From the NCBI GenBank assembly GCA_016721505.1, contig JADKHX010000009.1:153463-217462 (forward strand): DNA of 64,000 bases. The letters are read 5' to 3'. A program made the translations under genes and the position numbers. Positions 1 to 10,245 of the stretch are shown here, one piece after another. This DNA is from Rhodocyclaceae bacterium. GTDB lineage: Bacteria; Pseudomonadota; Gammaproteobacteria; Burkholderiales; Rhodocyclaceae. A model generated the notes under the pieces. It searched no databases. It saw nothing but the letters and a program-made list of their open reading frames with translations, and was not told where the DNA came from. The first letter of the stretch is position 1; each line of letters opens with the position of its first letter.

Positions 1-263
1 GTTGGCACTTTGTCAAAGTAGCGCATCGGCCCGCCCTCCATCAGCACGTTGTCTTCCAGTCGAAACGACAGCAACACGGCCTTCTTGATCCATTGATGGG
101 TAACCCAATCGCCATTGATTTTTTCTGCGACACGCAGCTTGCCACTGTCAAGCTCGCCGATGATGTGATTGACCGCCTCGCCAATCCTGGCAGGGGCTGT
201 GCCGGGTTTCAAGTTGGCACGATCTTCCCAAGCGGTGTCGATAAGTTGTTCTAGTTCATGCAT
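1..263 (-). CDS. dapD: DapD, tetrahydrodipicolinate N-succinyltransferase (N-terminal part)
   Basis: Cytoplasmic enzyme of the succinylase branch of lysine/diaminopimelate synthesis; it succinylates tetrahydrodipicolinate using succinyl-CoA. Only the first 87 or so residues lie in the window; the rest runs off the left edge. The protein begins MHELEQLIDTAWEDRANLKP and continues with GDWVTHQWIKKAVLLSFRL and GPMRYFDKVP, which match the N-terminal domain of DapD. I chose the ATG at 261-263 because a GAAAGAAG-like ribosome site precedes it. The next gene upstream on the same strand is dapC, 11 bases away, the usual arrangement in betaproteobacteria. The call is secure although the left-handed beta-helix domain is not visible. 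Confidence 0.9.
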   Translation of the reverse strand, partial: MHELEQLIDTAWEDRANLKPGTAPARIGEAVNHIIGELDSGKLRVAEKINGDWVTHQWIKKAVLLSFRLEDNVLMEGGPMRYFDKVP

Positions 264-274
264 GGTGGCTTCTT

Positions 275-1469
275 TCAAAGAGAACTACAAAAAGTTTGAA
301 TTCGTCGTGCTGCGTCAAGGCAATCTTCCAGACTTGGCACCAGCGCTATTCGCACAAATCCAGCGCCGGGGTTGATGCCATCGTGCTCACGGGCGAGGTA
401 ACTCCCCGGCAAGACAACAACATTTTGCTGATGATACAAATCGCGGGCGAAGTCAGTATCCGCCATCGGCGTACGCGCCCACAAATAAAATCCGGCATCG
501 GGAAGTTTGCAAGGTAGATGTGATGAAACCAGCGGTGTCACTGCTGCAAACTTCTCAGCATATAAGCGACGATTTTCGATCACATGTGCTTCATCATTCC
601 AAGCCACTATCGACGCTGCCTGCACCACCGGATTCATCGCGCTGCCATGATAGGTGCGATAAAGCAAAAATTTTTCTAGCAGCGCCGCGTCTCCTGCGAC
701 AAAGCCAGAGCGCATACCGGGCACATTCGAGCGTTTGGACAAGCTTGAAAACATCAGCAGATTTTTGTAATCGTGCCGCCCCAGTTGCGCTGCCGCGCTC
801 AACGCACCCAGCGGCGGCTGGTCTTCTTCAAAATAGATCTCTGAATAGCATTCATCCGAAGCAATCACAAATCCGAAACGGTCGGACAATTCAAACAGTT
901 TTTGCCAAGTCGACAGACTCATCACCTTGCCGGTCGGATTGCCTGGCGAGCAAACATAAATCAATTGCGTGTCCGCCCAGGTTGAATCAGCTATCGAAGC
1001 CAAGTCCAATTCAAAATCATTGGCCGCCAGCGTGTTGATATACACCGGTGTCGCACCAGCAAGCAGCGCGGCACCTTCATAGATTTGGTAAAACGGATTC
1101 GGGCACACCACTAATGGATTCGGTCGTGAGCGGTCAACCACAGCCTGTGCAAACGAAAACAGCGCTTCACGCGAACCATTCACCGGCAATCTGCGTAGCG
1201 ATATTCGGCAATGGCACACCATAGCGCCGCGCAACCCACGCCGCACAGCTCCCGCAAAGTCAAGGTGCCTTGCGCTTGCTGGATAAGCGGCTGGGCCATC
1301 AAGATTTGCCGAAACGCCACCCATCGTGCTGGCGTTGCGGGCGCTCGCCGATTGAAAGTTTGATTTCGCGAGGACGCAATTCGCCAGTTGGTGCTGGTGG
1401 GGCGCTGTCAAAAAGCTTGCGTAGCCGTTCAAACGGATAGGGTTGCAATGTGTTGAGATCGGGGTTCAT
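275..1469 (-). CDS. dapC: DapC, N-succinyldiaminopimelate aminotransferase (frameshifted)
   Basis: PLP-dependent fold type I aminotransferase making N-succinyl-LL-diaminopimelate. The N terminus, MNPDLNTLQPYPFERLRKLF, is read from an ATG at 1467-1469. After an interrupted stretch the reading frame continues with PVNGSREALFSFAQAVVD, the CSPGNPTGKV substrate loop, SDECYSEIYFEE and the PLP lysine in SSLSKRSNVPGMRSGF. Between about 1200 and 1330 the conserved sequence jumps through all three frames (NLDGPAAYPAS, then TLRELC, then WVARRYGVPLPNIATQI), so at least three one-base shifts are clustered there. The gene is normally essential, so sequence error is more likely than decay. A copy of the dispersed repeat sits in frame near the N terminus, encoding PPAPTGE. 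It precedes dapD on the same strand. Confidence 0.9.
1383..1408 (+). repeat. Dispersed 26-bp repeat, copy inside dapC
   Basis: GCCAGTTGGTGCTGGT followed by GGG and GCGCTGT. It lies near the 5' end of dapC and is translated on the minus strand as APPAPTGE. Confidence 0.85.
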
Positions 1470-1689
1470 GTTGGCTAAAAGTGTTTGCCTTGAGTCCAAA
1501 GGATTATAGGCAAGGCTGGTGGGGCGAGTAGCGGCGTCTAGTAGTTCGAGTGCGCGTTTGTCGGTTCCTAAATCCTAAATCAATAGCCGCTTCGATTCCT
1601 TCAATTTCAAACGTTAGAAATGCGCTCCGCTTTGTGAGTTTCCCCTTGTTTTTCGTCTTCCATCCTGACGGCATTATGCCGCTACCTTT

Positions 1690-2445
1690 TGCTCGTGTTA
1701 AGCGTTGATCCAGTCCCAGTTAAACAGATCAAACACGATCGTCAGATACAGCCAGCCTTCGATTGTCCAGATGTGGTGATTGCCGCCCACGCAGATTTTT
1801 TTAGGTGCACCGGGCACGAAGCTGCGATCCGATACATTGGGGTCGATCGGCAGGCCATGGTTGGAGTCGGTTGTGACCTTGAAGCGTCGATTGTGCCGGG
1901 CGTGGATGCCGTTCTCTCGAATCAGTCGCTCTACCCTTTCCTAGCTCGGTGGATAACCACGAGCACGCAGTTCGTTGACCATTCCGGGGCGCCATACGCG
2001 CCTTTAAAACACATCCGTCAGGCGTCGCCGTGTCGGCGATCCACTGCGTTTCCACGCTTTGTAGCCGCGCACACTGTCTTGAAGTGCGTCACGCAGTTTC
2101 GTCACGTCGTAGTCCTCGCGCTGTCCATCGAGTCAGAAGCACTTCATAGCGCAACTATCGCAAAGTACGCCACTGCTCTTTTTTTAATATCTCGCACTGC
2201 TGCAGGAAGCGAATGTTCTCTACCCGCAGCCGAGAAATCTCTATTTACTCCGGTGTCACCTGCGCGATCCCGGCCCACCCAGTTTGCCTGCATCAAACGC
2301 TTTGATCCAATTCCGCAAAGACTGTTGGTTCACAGATAGTTCGCTAGAAACAACCGCAAAGCGGTTTCCCGCCTTCACCCGCTGCACTGCCAATTTCCTG
2401 AATTCCATCGTGTATCACGGCTTCGGTAGCATCTTTAATTTCATG
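1690..2445 (-). mobile_element. Degenerate IS3-family insertion sequence (orfA and orfB fragments)
   Basis: On the minus strand the distal part encodes an OrfA-like helix-turn-helix protein: EFRKLAVQRVKAGNRF, then NQQSLRNWIKAFDAGKLGGP, typical of IS3-family OrfA. Closer to 1690 are OrfB fragments: GIHARHNRRFKVTTDSNHGL followed by the start of the DDE integrase domain and EGWLYLTIVFDLFNW. The pieces lie in different frames with internal stops, and the integrase domain stops soon after its first catalytic region, so the element is incomplete and cannot be active as read. I could not identify terminal inverted repeats or a target duplication. It lies between dapC and the methyltransferase cluster, at the edge of the accessory block. 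Confidence 0.75.
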
Positions 2446-2729
2446 CTCTATTCCAATTGCGCGGGGCGTTATACCCCATTTATTGGAAGACGAGTTTTCG
2501 GGAGAAGATCAAATGCTGCGATGATCGAAGCTTGTAAGAAGATTACAGATAAACGAAGCGGTGTGTCACCAGCACCAACAGGTAATCGCAATTCGGTCAG
2601 TGGTTACACACTCACTGTATGCAGGCGAAACCGACGCGCCAGCTCGAGTTCATAATAGATCTACTACAGCGGACGGCTAAAATGATTGCCTGAAAATGGC
2701 TGAGTTATAGAGATTTTGGAGCAACAAAG
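2446..2729. other. Intergenic stretch between IS remnant and methyltransferase
   Basis: No convincing gene. It holds one dispersed repeat copy at 2558-2583 and, at 2713-2719, the purine-rich TTTTGGAG-like ribosome site of the following gene. Confidence 0.5.
2558..2583 (-). repeat. Dispersed 26-bp repeat, intergenic copy
   Basis: Reverse orientation: GCGGTGT, GTC, then ACCAGCACCAACAGGT. It lies in non-coding DNA next to the IS remnant. Confidence 0.8.
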
Positions 2730-3260
2730 ATGACACGCAGATTACATATTGGGGGAACATCCAAAGTTCAGGGATGGGAACTATTGAACGCCAATCCAGC
2801 GCCATACGTCGATCATATTTGCAACGCCAATGATCTTTCGCAATTTGATAGCAATACTTTTGAGCAAATATATGCCTCGCACGTTGTTGAACACTTTGAC
2901 TATAAAGGTGAACTGCTCCGAACTTTAGAGGAGTGGAATCGTGTTTTGGTGCCGGGCGGTGAAGTGCTTATCAGCGTGCCGGATCTGGACATTTTGTCAG
3001 CTTTGATGCTTCAGAAGGATAAATTCAGTGGTGACGACCGATTTGCAATTATGCGAATGATCTTTGGCGGGCATGTTGATAAATATGACTATTATGTCGT
3101 CGGTCTGAATGAAGAATTTCTTGGATCATTCCTTCGCACGGCAGGCTACGTCAATATTCGCCGAGTCAAGAGTTTGGGTTTGTTTAGAGATACAAGTACC
3201 ATGGCTTTCAAGGGCGTCGCGATTAGTTTAAACATGATCGCGACGAAGCAGATTGGCTAG
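2730..3260 (+). CDS. Class I SAM-dependent methyltransferase
   Basis: A 176-residue protein of the Methyltransf_11 type. It starts MTRRLHIGGTSKVQGWELLN, the compact form in which the usual glycine-rich loop is reduced. It has an acidic NANDLSQFDSNTFEQIYASH segment, the VVEHF motif, the post-motif LVPGGEVLISVPDLDIL, and a C-terminal FLGSFLRTAGYVNIRRVKS. This shape is common among methyltransferases in polysaccharide and glycoprotein clusters. The substrate cannot be told from sequence. A GGAG ribosome site lies about 7 bases upstream of the ATG. The neighbours are two more methyltransferases on the opposite strand and a TPR glycosyltransferase, so a sugar or glycan substrate is a reasonable inference. 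Confidence 0.8.
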   Translation: MTRRLHIGGTSKVQGWELLNANPAPYVDHICNANDLSQFDSNTFEQIYASHVVEHFDYKGELLRTLEEWNRVLVPGGEVLISVPDLDILSALMLQKDKFSGDDRFAIMRMIFGGHVDKYDYYVVGLNEEFLGSFLRTAGYVNIRRVKSLGLFRDTSTMAFKGVAISLNMIATKQIG

Positions 3261-3585
3261 TCACAGGAAAGCCTCGAACGGGCCAAATAGGCTACCGACT
3301 GACTTCAAGGCGCAAGTCCGCTATCCGGGAAACAAATTGACAACTGTCAGCGAAGAGCGCTCATTCGAATTTTCCCAGAGCAGATGCCCTTACTAAACTT
3401 AGCTAATCCGGGCATAACGCATTTTGTTACTGTAGGGGATCCGCGTCACTGCTGACAGCGCTTGGATGTTTTTCGGCGGACTCTTCTCTTTCTGTAAGTT
3501 GCGCCGCATACTTGTCCAAACCGACGATTGGCGGCTTCACCAGTCTCAGCCATCTCCCCCAAAGCTCCTAGGGTTTTCAATCTTT
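3261..3585. other. Intergenic stretch without recognisable features
   Basis: This 325-base interval lies between the ends of convergent genes. I saw no convincing reading frame, RNA gene or strong hairpin in it. Confidence 0.4.
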
Positions 3586-4131
3586 TTATGACTCTGGTTG
3601 GTTGATCCGCCGAACCACTAGCCAAATTCCACTACCCATCCTTTGGTGAGACGCGAGATGAATCACATTAAAATATTGGCAAATCCTAGGTAGCCACCAA
3701 GAACTTGGTTGTTGGATTAAGTGAGCATTCCTTCCATCGGAAAGCGTTTTACCTGCCGGACCTGAGTGGATGGAGAAAAACCCCAAGCCGAAGGTAATCG
3801 AAGCCAATTCTTTAAGGACAGCATCGAGGCTTTCAGGTTCGATATGTTCTAGTACATCGATACAGCAAACCAAATCAGCGCTTTTGGACCTCCATATTCT
3901 GGAAAAACCGGATCGTATGGGAAGTAATCTGCAGGAACAACGCCCGCTTTGCTTAAACCCTCAAGCAACCTTTTTCCCGGCGCCGTAATCAGAAACTGAC
4001 TTCGCATTAGATTTCAGAATTAAGTCAGCGACAATTGGAGCGAAGGAAAGAGATGCGACTCCGTAATTGGGGGATTGATGAAGCTCTTGTTGTAATCTCA
4101 AATAATCAGCTGAAATTGTCGATTGATTCAT
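3586..4131 (-). CDS. SAM-dependent methyltransferase (two frameshifts)
   Basis: Three frame segments join into one methyltransferase of about 180 residues. The start reads MNQSTISADYLRLQQELHQS and continues to NAKSVSDYGAGKK (SAM-binding loop). After a shift it reads RLLEGLSKAGVVPADYFPYD. After a second shift it reads CCIDVLEHIEPESLDAVLKE, FSIHSGPAGKTLSDGRNAHL and PSSWWLPRICQYF. The DVLEHIEPE and DGRNAHLIQ signatures are typical of methyltransferases in cell-surface glycan clusters. The shifts fall near 3880 and 4010. It runs in the same direction as the FkbM gene immediately upstream. Function beyond methyl transfer is unknown. Confidence 0.7.
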
Positions 4132-4165
4132 CTTTGCCTGTTGTCCATATCTCTTGTCGCGAGAC

Positions 4166-5013
4166 TCAGATAACTAACTGCGGTTTTGCGCCGATGAAAT
4201 CAAGATAGCGGCTGGCAACATCAGTACCTTCCCGCGACCCAAGCACGGCCAAGACAAAATGACAAAGATCGTTTGAATGGAAGAGGTCGTGCGCTAAAAC
4301 CGCGTACTTGTTAAGTTTCTCTGTCGACATTGCTTTGAGTTTCATCCAGTCACGGACATAAATGGCGTCTGACCAAATGAACTGTCTAAATCCGGTGTTT
4401 ATGTTGTTGCCCTTGACCAGAGGCTTAAAGGCTCTGGTTCCAAAGCCTTCGAACGTGTGAAACTGAAAGCCCTGCGAGCGCAGTTCGATATCCACATCGG
4501 CAAATAAAGGCTGATCCTTGTAATGTTTTATGAATAACACTTCAGTTTGGATTGCCAGCGTGGTGGCAAGCAGACGCTGTGCATTCTGAAAGATCATCAG
4601 CTCCGCACCTTGAACGTCTATCTTGATGAAATCGATGTCGTCGATTTCCTCGACATCATCAAGCCGCACGGTCGATACCGTGTGTTGTGCTACCGGTTGC
4701 ATCAATTCAGCTAGATTATTAAAGCAAGCGTTGAGTGCGTTGTTCGGCTCGAACAACGAGCCAGTCAAACTAAAGTTGGTTTCGTAAAAGGTATGTGGCT
4801 TCCCGTCGCCGACAAAGTGCGGTAAAACCGATGTGGCGATCCGTAGGTCTTGTTGAGCCTCTCGCACTCACTCGGTGTTGGCTCAAATCCAATGATGCGG
4901 GCGGCACCGATCTTGACCAAATTTTGATATGAAGGATTTTCCGAAAGTGCCGCGCCGATATCGCAAATAATAATTGGTGACGGGAGGACGAGAAACTCAG
5001 TGAGACTATGCAT
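4166..5013 (-). CDS. FkbM-family methyltransferase (one frameshift)
   Basis: The first segment, MHSLTEFLVLPSPIIICDIG with ARIIGFEPTPSECERLNKTY, carries the SAM-binding start of the FkbM fold. After a shift around 4800-4870 the second segment carries TNFSLTGSLFEPN, VSTVRLDDVEEIDDIDFIKI, the signature IDVQGAELMIFQNA and a long C-terminal region ending FIGAKPQLVI. The FkbM family O-methylates sugars and polyketides and is frequent in surface-glycan gene sets. The combined length, about 280 residues, is normal. It lies 34 bases upstream of another methyltransferase on the same strand, suggesting co-transcription. The substrate is not inferable. Confidence 0.82.
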
Positions 5014-5270
5014 TCCTTTGACAATCCTTTCAATTCGCTTGACCTGCCGAAGCAGTCCGGATTTTAAGTCTGTAAGACTGAATCTAAATGCGCCATTGGA
5101 GTTTCTTTGCAGCTAAAACTGAGTAAATTAGGTTTCTATTTCAAGGCGACTTTTTATGCTGTGGTCCATTGTGCGCTAACAGTGAATGGAAATCCATAGT
5201 ATCAAAATGCACCGTTAAAGCCATTATCAATAGGCGGTGAAATGCCGCCACGCTGCTAAACTTTGCCACC
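5014..5270. other. Divergent intergenic region
   Basis: AT-rich interval between the minus-strand FkbM gene and the plus-strand exported-protein gene. It must hold promoters for both directions, but I could not assign -35/-10 boxes with confidence. Confidence 0.3.
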
Positions 5271-5848
5271 ATGAAAATATGGCTTGTATTCCCTTTATTG
5301 CTTTCCTTTTCGTTTGTCCACGCGGCCACGAAAGTCAAACCGGCATCGCAGCCGACCGAAACCAATACTGCGCAAGCAGCGGTGCCGGTTACTTCGGCAA
5401 ACAACACCACGACATCGGCTTTCTCCGAGCTTGGGCCGGTGGCTAAAGGTGCCGCTCAAAGCGGCATACGCTGATGTTTGCCGAGAATAGACCAAGTGGT
5501 TAGTTTTGTTACTGCAGGAACTCAAAGCGGCGCTATGGTTTTGCGGCACCGATTGATGCCGATAATCGCCAATCATCGGTAGCACTTGAAGTCTTAGGGA
5601 ACAATGGCCTGACTTATATTGATACCGGCTATGCGCCCACCGTTGCCGCTTGCGATGCAATGTATCAATCCGTGACTTACTGGACAAACCCGTGTGATGA
5701 AGTTGCACGGGTGGCTTTCCCGAGCTTCAAAAAGACTGGCTCTCTTCGGCAATATATTGCCGTTTTAGATGGAGGTCCGAGTGCCAAAGTATTTCTGATG
5801 CCGGCTGGTACAGGCTGTGTGAGCATTAAAAAGGAAGTGTTATTTTGA
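5271..5848 (+). CDS. Exported four-cysteine protein, copy 1 (frameshifted)
   Basis: The N terminus MKIWLVFPLLLSFSFVHA is a good Sec signal peptide, followed by a low-complexity Thr/Ala/Pro-rich linker. After two apparent frameshifts (about 5465 and 5540) the mature domain reads AGTQSGAMVFAAPIDADNRQ, SSVALEVLGNNGLTYIDTGY, CDAMYQSVTYWTNPCDEVAR and LRQYIAVLDGGPSAKVFLMP, ending AGTGCVSIKKEVLF. Four cysteines (RRC, AAC, NPC, TGC) line up with those of a second copy at 10090-10629, suggesting two disulphides in the periplasm or outside. I do not recognise the family. It lies just upstream of the TPR-GT41 gene, so a substrate or accessory role is possible but unproven. Confidence 0.65.
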
Positions 5849-5981
5849 ATTCGGCGCATGCCCGCAGCGAGATCGCGAGCGCATGGATTAAGTGTAATTA
5901 CCAAAGCGAATGGCATTGCACTTGCTGAGTATTATCTCGGCCATCGAAGTGCGAGATTGATGGTCATGAAAATTGCGTTAA

Positions 5982-8497
5982 ATGGGATATAAAAACAAAG
6001 CCACTGATCAGGAACAGCCTGTGTCAGCAGCGAGAAAAGCAGATGAATCCAGTGATGTCGAATTTCTGGCGGGTCTAACTGACCGCCCGCAAGACGATGG
6101 CCCGACAAGTGCATTGAAAAATGCAGTCAGGGCAAACCCGAGCGACCCCAACCTAGTGCATCAGTTGGCTGCCGCACTTAGAAGAACGGGCCAGCTATCC
6201 GCTGCGCTGATTTGTTATCGCAAGGTATTGCAAATCAATCCCGAACTCCATGCGGTAAGACTTAGCTTGGGCAACACCTTTAAGCGCCTAGGCAGGTTGG
6301 CCGAAGCAGTGGAGTGTTTCAGGCTAATCTTGGTTAGCCAGCCAAACTGGGCAGAAGTTCACTACAACATGGGAAATACGTTGCGAGAACTTGGTCAGAT
6401 TGAGGCGGCTATAGCCAGTTATCGCAAAGCGGTTGAAATTAAACCGAACCTTGCTTCTGCCCATACTAACCTTGGTTCCGCCTATGACGACCTTGGAAAA
6501 CTGGACATCGCTATCAATTATTTTCGCAGTGCTGCCGAACTCGATGGTGGGAACGCCAATGCGCACAATAATCTCGGTGCCGCACTAAGTCGGATTGGCA
6601 AATATGGGGCGGCAGCGCATAGTTTTAGTCGGGCACTTGAAATCGACCCGCTTTGTGCCGAGGTTCATAACAATCTTGGCGAGGTGCTAAAAGAACTCGG
6701 GCGACTAGGAAGTTGCACTGCAAACGTTGAGTCAGCCTTGGGCGATCATCATTCCATCACTGAGTGAGCAAGCCCGACGATGCGTTCCTCAATCAATCCA
6801 TACTGTCGGGCAATGCAATTGCAAGTTACCGTGCCGCCATAAAAATAAAGCCGGACTATTTGGAGGCGCGTAGCAATCTGATTTTTGCATTGAACTATAT
6901 TGACCACTCGACAGCGTTTTGCCTTGAAGAAGCTTCCGACTACGGCGAAGTGGCAAGGGCTATGGCAGGTAGTCAGTTCGCGACTTGGGCGTGTCAAACT
7001 CCGCCTTTGAAGCTCCGTGTCGGGCTAGTTTCGGGCGACCTGCGTCAGCATCCGGTCGGCAATTTTCTAGAAAGTGTGCTGTCCAATATTGATCGAAATC
7101 TGATTGAGCTGATTGCTTACCCGACGCATGCAAAAGTTGATCGGCAGACATTAAGAATCAAGGCATCGTGTTCGGCCTGGAAGCCGCTGGTGGGTTTGAG
7201 TGATGAAGCCGCGGCGAAGCTGATTCATGCTGACGGTGTGCATGTGCTGATCGACCTTTCTGGCCACACAGCGCACAATCGGCTACCGGTGTTTGCGTGG
7301 AAACCTGCACCGGTGCAAGTGACGTGGCTAGGTTATCTGGGCACCACTGGCGTAGCCGAAATGGACTACTTGCTTGCCGACGCGAATACGCTGCTCGAAT
7401 CCGAAGAATCAGGGTTCTCGGAAAAAAATCTGGCGACTTCCGGAAAGTTATTTGTGTTTTACGCCACCTGACAATGCGCCCGAAGTTGCCTTGCTGCACC
7501 CCTAAAAAATGGCTATGTCACCTTTGGCAGCTTCAACAATCTCGCCAAGATTACCGATCAGGTCGTCGCCCTGTGGGCGCGGATACTTGCTGCCGTCCCG
7601 CTGAGTCGACTGCTGATTAAGACCAAGCAATTGGCCGATCCGAGTGTTCGCCAAAATATGCTTGATCGTTTTGCGGTGTGGAATATCGGTGAAGAGCGTC
7701 TGATATTGAAAGCATGGATTGATCGCGAAGCGCATTTGAGCCTGTATGGAGAAGTTGATTTTGCGCTAGATCCCTTTCCGTATCCGGGCATTACGACCAG
7801 CGTCGAGGGATTGTGGATGGGGGTACCAGTGCTAACGCTTGCCGGTGAGCGGTTTGGTTCGCGTCAAGGCGTCGGGATAATGACCAACGCCGGTTTGACT
7901 GAGTGGATAGCTTGCGACGAAGCAGATTACCTTGAGCGCGCAGTCAAGCATGCGACAGATCTGACACGGCTAGCCGCCTTGCGAAAAGGCTTGCGTGAGC
8001 GCGTGGCAAGATCGCCCTTGTTCGATGCGCCACGGTTTGCACGACACTTTGAACATGCACTTCGGGCGATGTGGGATGAGCGGGATGCAGTTCGGCGCTC
8101 TGTCGATGAAATTAGTAGTAACGAGCCAGTAAATCAGCTTCCCAATTTTGTCCGCGAGCAATTGCTCAAGTTTTTTAAGGCCGGGCGGCACGCTGAACTT
8201 GAAAAACTGGCTTATCAATATTCAAGTAAGTTTCCGCAATCGGGATTCCTTTGGAAAGTATTGGGAGCATCGCTGGAGTTGCAGGGCAAACAATCTATCC
8301 CGGCTTTGCGAGAGGCTGTAGCGTTCGCTCCGGGCGATGCAGAATCCCATTTCAATCTTGGTGCTGCACTTGCTGCAAAGGATCAGTTGGCTGCTGCCGT
8401 AACATCCTATAACCGAGCGATAGAAATCAATGCTGAGTATGCAAACGCATATTGCAATCTGGGCAAGACGCAAAAAGGACCTTGGACAGCTCGATAA
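5982..8497 (+). CDS. TPR protein with GT41 (SPINDLY/OGT-like) glycosyltransferase module 1, running on into further TPRs
   Basis: The N-terminal part holds about five TPRs, for example HYNMGNTLRELGQIEAAIAS and HNNLGAALSRIGKYGAAAHS. After a shift near 6730-6770 the GT41 catalytic region begins: LRVGLVSGDLRQHPVGNFLE, HVLIDLSGHTAHNRLPVFAW, VQVTWLGYLGTTGVAEMDY, FGSFNNLAKI (read from a further frame near 7520), DFALDPFPYPGITTSVEGLW and GVPVLTLAGERFGSRQG. GT41 enzymes transfer GlcNAc or other sugars to Ser/Thr of proteins. With the small shifts ignored there is no stop after the catalytic domain; the frame continues into new TPRs (FNLGAALAAKDQLAAAVTSY) and then into module 2. The start ATG at 5982 is plausible but lacks a strong ribosome site. 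Targets could be flagellin or an adhesin, which is inference. Confidence 0.75.
7032..8078 (+). repeat. Direct repeat, GT41 module copy 1
   Basis: About 1.05 kb nearly identical in nucleotide sequence to 8714-9759, starting near the ATCCGGTCGGCAATTTTCT stretch and ending at TTCGGGCGATGTGGG. The sequence on both sides (TPR regions) is clearly diverged. Confidence 0.9.
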
Positions 8498-10245
8498 GGC
8501 AATAGCAAGTTATAGACGTGCATTGGAAATCAATCCTGAGTTTGTGGTTGCATTCAGCAACTATTTGTTTGCGCTGAATTCAGTTGATCAGGCATCGACC
8601 ATAGGCCTAACAGATGTGCATAGATATGGCCAGCTAGTCAGTTCATTGGCAGGCAGACGATTTGTTTCATGGCGGTGCGAGAGACATCCGATGCGCCTTC
8701 GTATTGGAATCGTATCGGGCGACCTATGTCAGCATCCGGTCGGCAATTTTCTCGAAAGTGTGCTGTCCAATATTGATCGAAATCTGATTGAGCTGATTGC
8801 TTACCCGACGCATACAAAGTTGATCGACAGACATTAAGAATCAAGGCATCGTGTTCGGCCTGGAAGCCGCTGGTGGGTTTGAGTGATGAAGCGGCGGCGA
8901 AGCTGATTCATGCTGACGGTGTGCATGTGCTGATCGACCTTTCTGGCCACACAGCGCACAATCGGCTACCGGTGTTTGCATGGAAACCTGCACCGGTGCA
9001 AGTGACGTGGCTTGGCTATCTTGGAACCACTGGCGTAGCAGAGATTGACTACCTGCTTGCCGACGCGAATACGCTGCTCGAATCCGAAGAATCAGGGTTC
9101 TCGGAAAAAATCTGGCGACTTCCGGAAAGTTATTTGTGTTTTACGCCACCTGACAATGCGCCCGAAGTTGCCTTGCTGCCGGCCCTAAAAAATGGCTATG
9201 TCACCTTTGGCAGCTTCAACAATCTCGCCAAGATTACCGATCAGGTCGTCGCCCTGTGGGCGCGGATACTTGCTGCCGTCCCGCTGAGTCGACTGCTGAT
9301 TAAGACCAAGCAATTGGCCGATCCGAGTGTTCGCCAAAATATGCTTGATCGTTTTGCGGTGTGGAATATCGGTGAAGAGCGTCTGGTATTGAAAGCGTGG
9401 ATTGATCGCGAAGCGCATTTGAGCCTGTATGGAGAAGTTGATTTTTGCGCTAGATCCCTTTCCGTATCCGGGCATTACGACCAGCGTCGAGGGATTGTGG
9501 ATGGGGGTACCAGTGCTAACGCTTGCCGGTGAGCGGTTTGGTTCGCGTCAAGGCGTCGGGATAATGGCCAACGCCGGTTTGACTGAGTGGATAGCTTGCG
9601 ACGAAGCGGATTACCTTGAGCGCAGTCAAGCATGTGACAGATCTGCCACGGCTAGTCGCCTTGCGAAAAGGCTTGCGTGAGCGCGTGGCAAGATCGCCCT
9701 TGTTCGATGCGCCACGGTTTGCACGACACTTTGAACATGCACTTCGGGCGATGTGGGGTGAATGGAGCACTCAATCAACGGCAGCAGAATTTATCGCTGA
9801 CAGTGAGCAAACGGCGGTTGATGGTAGCCCTGTATCAGGGAGCCAAACACCAGAGCCTATTGTTGAGATCAGTACCCCGGCAGCGACAATTGAGCAGGAT
9901 ATTGCCGCAAGCTTGGCAACCGCGCTTGCGCTACATCAACAAGGCAAATTCGCCGAGGCTGAATTGGGCTACAACTCAATACTGAAAGCGCAACCCCTGA
10001 ACTTTGAGGCTAAACAGTTGCTGGGCACCATTGCATTGCAGCGTAGAAATTTCGAATTGGCGTTGGCCTTGTTTGACCAGGCGATACAAATCAGTATTAC
10101 TAACTGCAGGCTTTATGGCGACCCCTGCTCACGCACAGGCAACGAATTCAAAAAATCAACCAAAAGCTGCACCGCCGGCCGCAACAGCACCAGCCCAATC
10201 ACCGGCCGTCATGGTGACGCAGGCATTCACTCAGCGTGGTGCTAA
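8430..10245 (+). CDS. TPR plus GT41 glycosyltransferase module 2 (several frameshifts, truncated 3' end)
   Basis: Continuation of the preceding protein. A TPR (LGQLDKAIASYRRALEINPE) leads into MRLRIGIVSGDLCQHPVGNF and then the same GT41 catalytic region as module 1, including LPESYLCFTPPDNAPEVALL and SFNNLAKITDQVVALWARIL. Frames change near 8470, 8816, 9442 and 9620. After the catalytic region come a linker (GSPVSGSQTPEPIVEISTPA) and one more TPR (ALALHQQGKFAEAELGYNSI). At about 10090 the TPR is abruptly joined to the signal-peptide coding sequence of the second exported protein, in another frame, so the natural 3' end is probably lost. If the shifts are errors, modules 1 and 2 form one double-headed polypeptide of roughly 1,370 residues. 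Confidence 0.7.
8714..9759 (+). repeat. Direct repeat, GT41 module copy 2
   Basis: Partner of 7032-8078. It differs mainly by scattered substitutions and by run-length changes: three A instead of four at 8816-8818, six A instead of seven at 9105-9110, five T instead of four at 9442-9446, and a missing GC near 9620. Confidence 0.9.

Noticed and set aside
520..1038. Plus-strand open frame of 172 codons
   Set aside because: It lies antisense to dapC, whose conserved motifs are clear on the minus strand.
1689..2339. Plus-strand open frame of 216 codons
   Set aside because: Antisense to the IS3 OrfA/OrfB remnant; no family-like features of its own.
5982..10245. True pseudogene call for the TPR-GT41 gene
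   Set aside because: Most breaks coincide with run-length differences between the two copies, so error is more likely than decay.
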